Below, one piece after another: positions 62,613 to 64,000 of a stretch of DNA of 64,000 bases (positions are counted from its first letter, which is position 1; each line of letters opens with the position of its first letter). The notes below the pieces were generated by a model, which saw nothing but the letters and a program-made list of their open reading frames with translations, searched no databases and was not told the DNA's origin. Origin of the DNA: Hyphomicrobiales bacterium (GTDB lineage Bacteria > Pseudomonadota > Alphaproteobacteria > Rhizobiales > Beijerinckiaceae). The stretch covers positions 62,001 to 126,000 of the forward strand of contig JAIXZO010000022.1 of the NCBI GenBank assembly GCA_027489535.1. Direction: 5' to 3'. The position numbers were made by a program, and so were the translations under genes.

Positions 62613-62738
62613 GTGGAAGGCTGGGTCTTCATCACGGTCGAATTGGGGTTGGTCTTCGGCGGCTTCTTCGCCTTCGCCGCCTATCAGATCTACGTGACCG
62701 AAAAGTCCCGCCGCAAACCCGGCGACGACAAACCCTGA
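62613..62738 (+). CDS. 41-aa single-span membrane peptide after crtB
   Basis: GTG-started peptide with one membrane helix, WVFITVELGLVFGGFFAFAA, then a Tyr/Lys/Arg-rich tail (YQIYVTEKSRRKPGDDKP). It begins 3 bases after the crtB stop and ends 3 bases before the convergent crtC stop, so it fills the gap exactly. The helix-plus-basic-tail layout looks genuine. I do not recognise a family. Confidence 0.6.
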   Translation: MEGWVFITVELGLVFGGFFAFAAYQIYVTEKSRRKPGDDKP

Positions 62739-62741
62739 ACG

Positions 62742-63806
62742 TCAGCCCCGTCGCGGCATCCTGAACGGCAGCATCGCCTGTACGATCGGCTTGGCGAAGC
62801 GCGTCACCGACAGGCTTTCATGCACGGCCGTCACATGCCGGCCGAACAGCTTCTGCCGAACCAGCGAACGCGCATAGAACGGCGTGTCCTCGACCGTCTC
62901 GACGATGCCCGCCTGCGGGTCGACCTCCGAGCGGAACGGCCGCTCCATCCGCCATCCGGTCCTCGGCCCCTGCTGCATCGGCGGCGGCGCGATGTCGTGC
63001 ACCGCGCCCGAGGGATCGAAGCGCAGCGCCAGCGGCCACGCGCAGCCGCCGCGATCCACCACGTCGTAGAAAACCACGGGGCCGTCGTCGAGAATCGCGC
63101 GCGACCACTGCCAGGAGCGGAAATCCGCATCCACCGGCCGGTCGCCCTCGTTCATGTCCCAATAGGCGTTCCCGGTCCAAGACTGACGGGGGCTGTCGAA
63201 TTCCACCTTGATCCGCGACGAGGGGGAAACCGGCCGCCAGCGATGCCGGCCCGCCGCATCCAGCGGATACACGGTCTCATGCACCCGGTCGGGCGTAACT
63301 TCGATACGCCCGCGCACGCGGCCGAAAAACGGCGCGCTGCGTTCGTCGGCTTCGATCACCAGCTTGTCGCCCTCGTAAAAGGCGCGGCTGGGTCCGATAT
63401 GGATCGCATCGTCGGTGCGCGAGAGCGCGCCCGACCCGCGCTCGGTCATGGTCCAGCGCTTTCCGCCCGCCCCGAACAGCACCACGTTCACCGCGCAATG
63501 ATTTTCGGGATCGGACTCGCCGTAGCGCAGGCCCAAGCGGTAGTAGGGCGAGAATACGCTGCCGACGAAGACGATCATCGTCAGCCCGTGCCGCCCGTCG
63601 TCGCTCAGCGCGTCGACATACCACCAGAGATAGCCGCCCGAGGGGACCGGAGCGTCGAAGCGAGGTCGGCCCGGACGGTGGAAGCGGCCCTGAGCCCCGA
63701 CAGCGTCGCCATCGGCACGCCCGCTCCCGGATGCACGCTGCCCCCCGCGAAGTAGAGTCCCGGTAGACGTGAACGCGCCGGAGCCCGGCCGATCGATGCC
63801 GTCCAT
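62742..63806 (-). CDS. crtC: CrtC hydroxyneurosporene synthase (carotenoid 1,2-hydratase)
   Basis: A hydratase adding water to the terminal bond of neurosporene or lycopene in spheroidene/spirilloxanthin synthesis. The conserved protein begins at RFDAPVPSGGYLWWYVDALS and includes FVGSVFSPYYRLGLRYGES, ENHCAVNVVLFG and SWTGNAYWDMNEGDRPVD. The start is uncertain: no ATG, GTG or TTG lies between the conserved region (about 63690) and ATG 63806. That ATG would give 354 aa with a 202-bp overlap into crtD. Confidence 0.85.
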   Translation of the reverse strand: MDGIDRPGSGAFTSTGTLLRGGQRASGSGRADGDAVGAQGRFHRPGRPRFDAPVPSGGYLWWYVDALSDDGRHGLTMIVFVGSVFSPYYRLGLRYGESDPENHCAVNVVLFGAGGKRWTMTERGSGALSRTDDAIHIGPSRAFYEGDKLVIEADERSAPFFGRVRGRIEVTPDRVHETVYPLDAAGRHRWRPVSPSSRIKVEFDSPRQSWTGNAYWDMNEGDRPVDADFRSWQWSRAILDDGPVVFYDVVDRGGCAWPLALRFDPSGAVHDIAPPPMQQGPRTGWRMERPFRSEVDPQAGIVETVEDTPFYARSLVRQKLFGRHVTAVHESLSVTRFAKPIVQAMLPFRMPRRG

Positions 63807-64000
63807 CCGTGCGATGACGGGCCGTACAGCGCTCCGCCCGTTGCCGGAAACAGCCGGTGAAATCCCTCCGGCGTCGTTCGATGAACGTCCGTCGGCTCCA
63901 AGGTCAGGCCGCAGCGGGCGAGCAGGGTCAGAAGGCGATCCTCGCATGATCGAACCTCATTCGGGGGAAATGGACCGGAATTGCCCTCGGGGGGCGCATT
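63605..64000 (-). CDS. crtD: CrtD methoxyneurosporene desaturase, C-terminal part
   Basis: The frame enters from the right edge, and 131 C-terminal residues are visible before the stop. The signature GLYFAGGSVHPGAGVPMATL and the preceding HRLFPATGGALYGPSSHGW mark a CrtI/CrtD-type desaturase. The link to crtC and the GGxxHPGAGVPMATLSG wording favour CrtD. It introduces the 3,4 double bond in acyclic carotenoids. It is truncated only by the window end; it overlaps crtC in another frame. Confidence 0.88.
   Translation of the reverse strand, partial: NAPPEGNSGPFPPNEVRSCEDRLLTLLARCGLTLEPTDVHRTTPEGFHRLFPATGGALYGPSSHGWTASIGRAPARSRLPGLYFAGGSVHPGAGVPMATLSGLRAASTVRADLASTLRSPRAAISGGMSTR

Overview
This 64 kb window is GC-rich, densely coded alphaproteobacterial DNA. 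It most likely comes from a photosynthetic member of the Hyphomicrobiales (Rhizobiales). The main grounds are the DUF1285/NUDIX/DUF6111/cca block, an MbfA-type ferritin-VIT1 iron exporter behind an Irr-like box, a MucR regulator, a complete ccoNOQP-ccoGHIS locus, and one edge of a photosynthesis gene cluster (dxs, bchO, crtI, crtB, crtC, crtD). I saw no rRNA, tRNA, CRISPR array or insertion sequence.

Layout. 0-2.9 kb: housekeeping genes (DUF1285, CoA pyrophosphatase, DUF6111, cca). 2.9-9.8 kb: a MoxR / DUF58 / DUF4159 / VWA membrane-protein operon of the Bat (aerotolerance) type. 9.8-13.1 kb: GNAT, mbfA, a phosphoesterase and a hypothetical protein. 13.2-21.1 kb: the cbb3 oxidase operon ccoNOQP-GHIS on the minus strand behind a FixK/FNR box. 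ccoN carries two in-frame TAG codons seven codons apart or less. 21.4-23.5 kb: an SbmA/BacA-related ABC exporter-like protein and a DUF1328 peptide.

23.5-54.9 kb is a catabolic and transport region. It holds (i) a GntR-controlled divergon with a DapA-family lyase, an alpha/beta hydrolase lacking its nucleophile, a CoxG/M/S/L-type molybdenum hydroxylase and an orphan Bug/TctC binding protein; (ii) an 11-gene minus-strand operon (alpha/beta hydrolase, HpcH/HpaI aldolase, OsmC, PuuE-like deacetylase, livHM, binding protein, livGF, a 70-aa protein, amidase) with a divergent second GntR gene; (iii) a 7-gene operon (ggt, DUF1028, dppD, dppF, dppA, dppB, dppC); and (iv) a separate 780-aa amidase. 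The palindromic word TTGTATACA lies between the second gntR and the 11-gene operon, and again about 11 kb away in front of ggt. I therefore infer that one FCD-type GntR regulator controls both transport/hydrolysis operons as a single amide- or peptide-utilisation regulon of unknown substrate. This is the best candidate for an undescribed system here. A mucR gene with an AT-rich leader lies between the two operons.

55-64 kb: three small membrane or barrel proteins, then the carotenoid/bacteriochlorophyll genes. A perfect TGT-N12-ACA PpsR/CrtJ box precedes dxs; dxs, bchO, crtI, crtB and a 41-aa ORF are close-packed on the plus strand and converge on crtC/crtD. The crtD gene runs off the end of the window.
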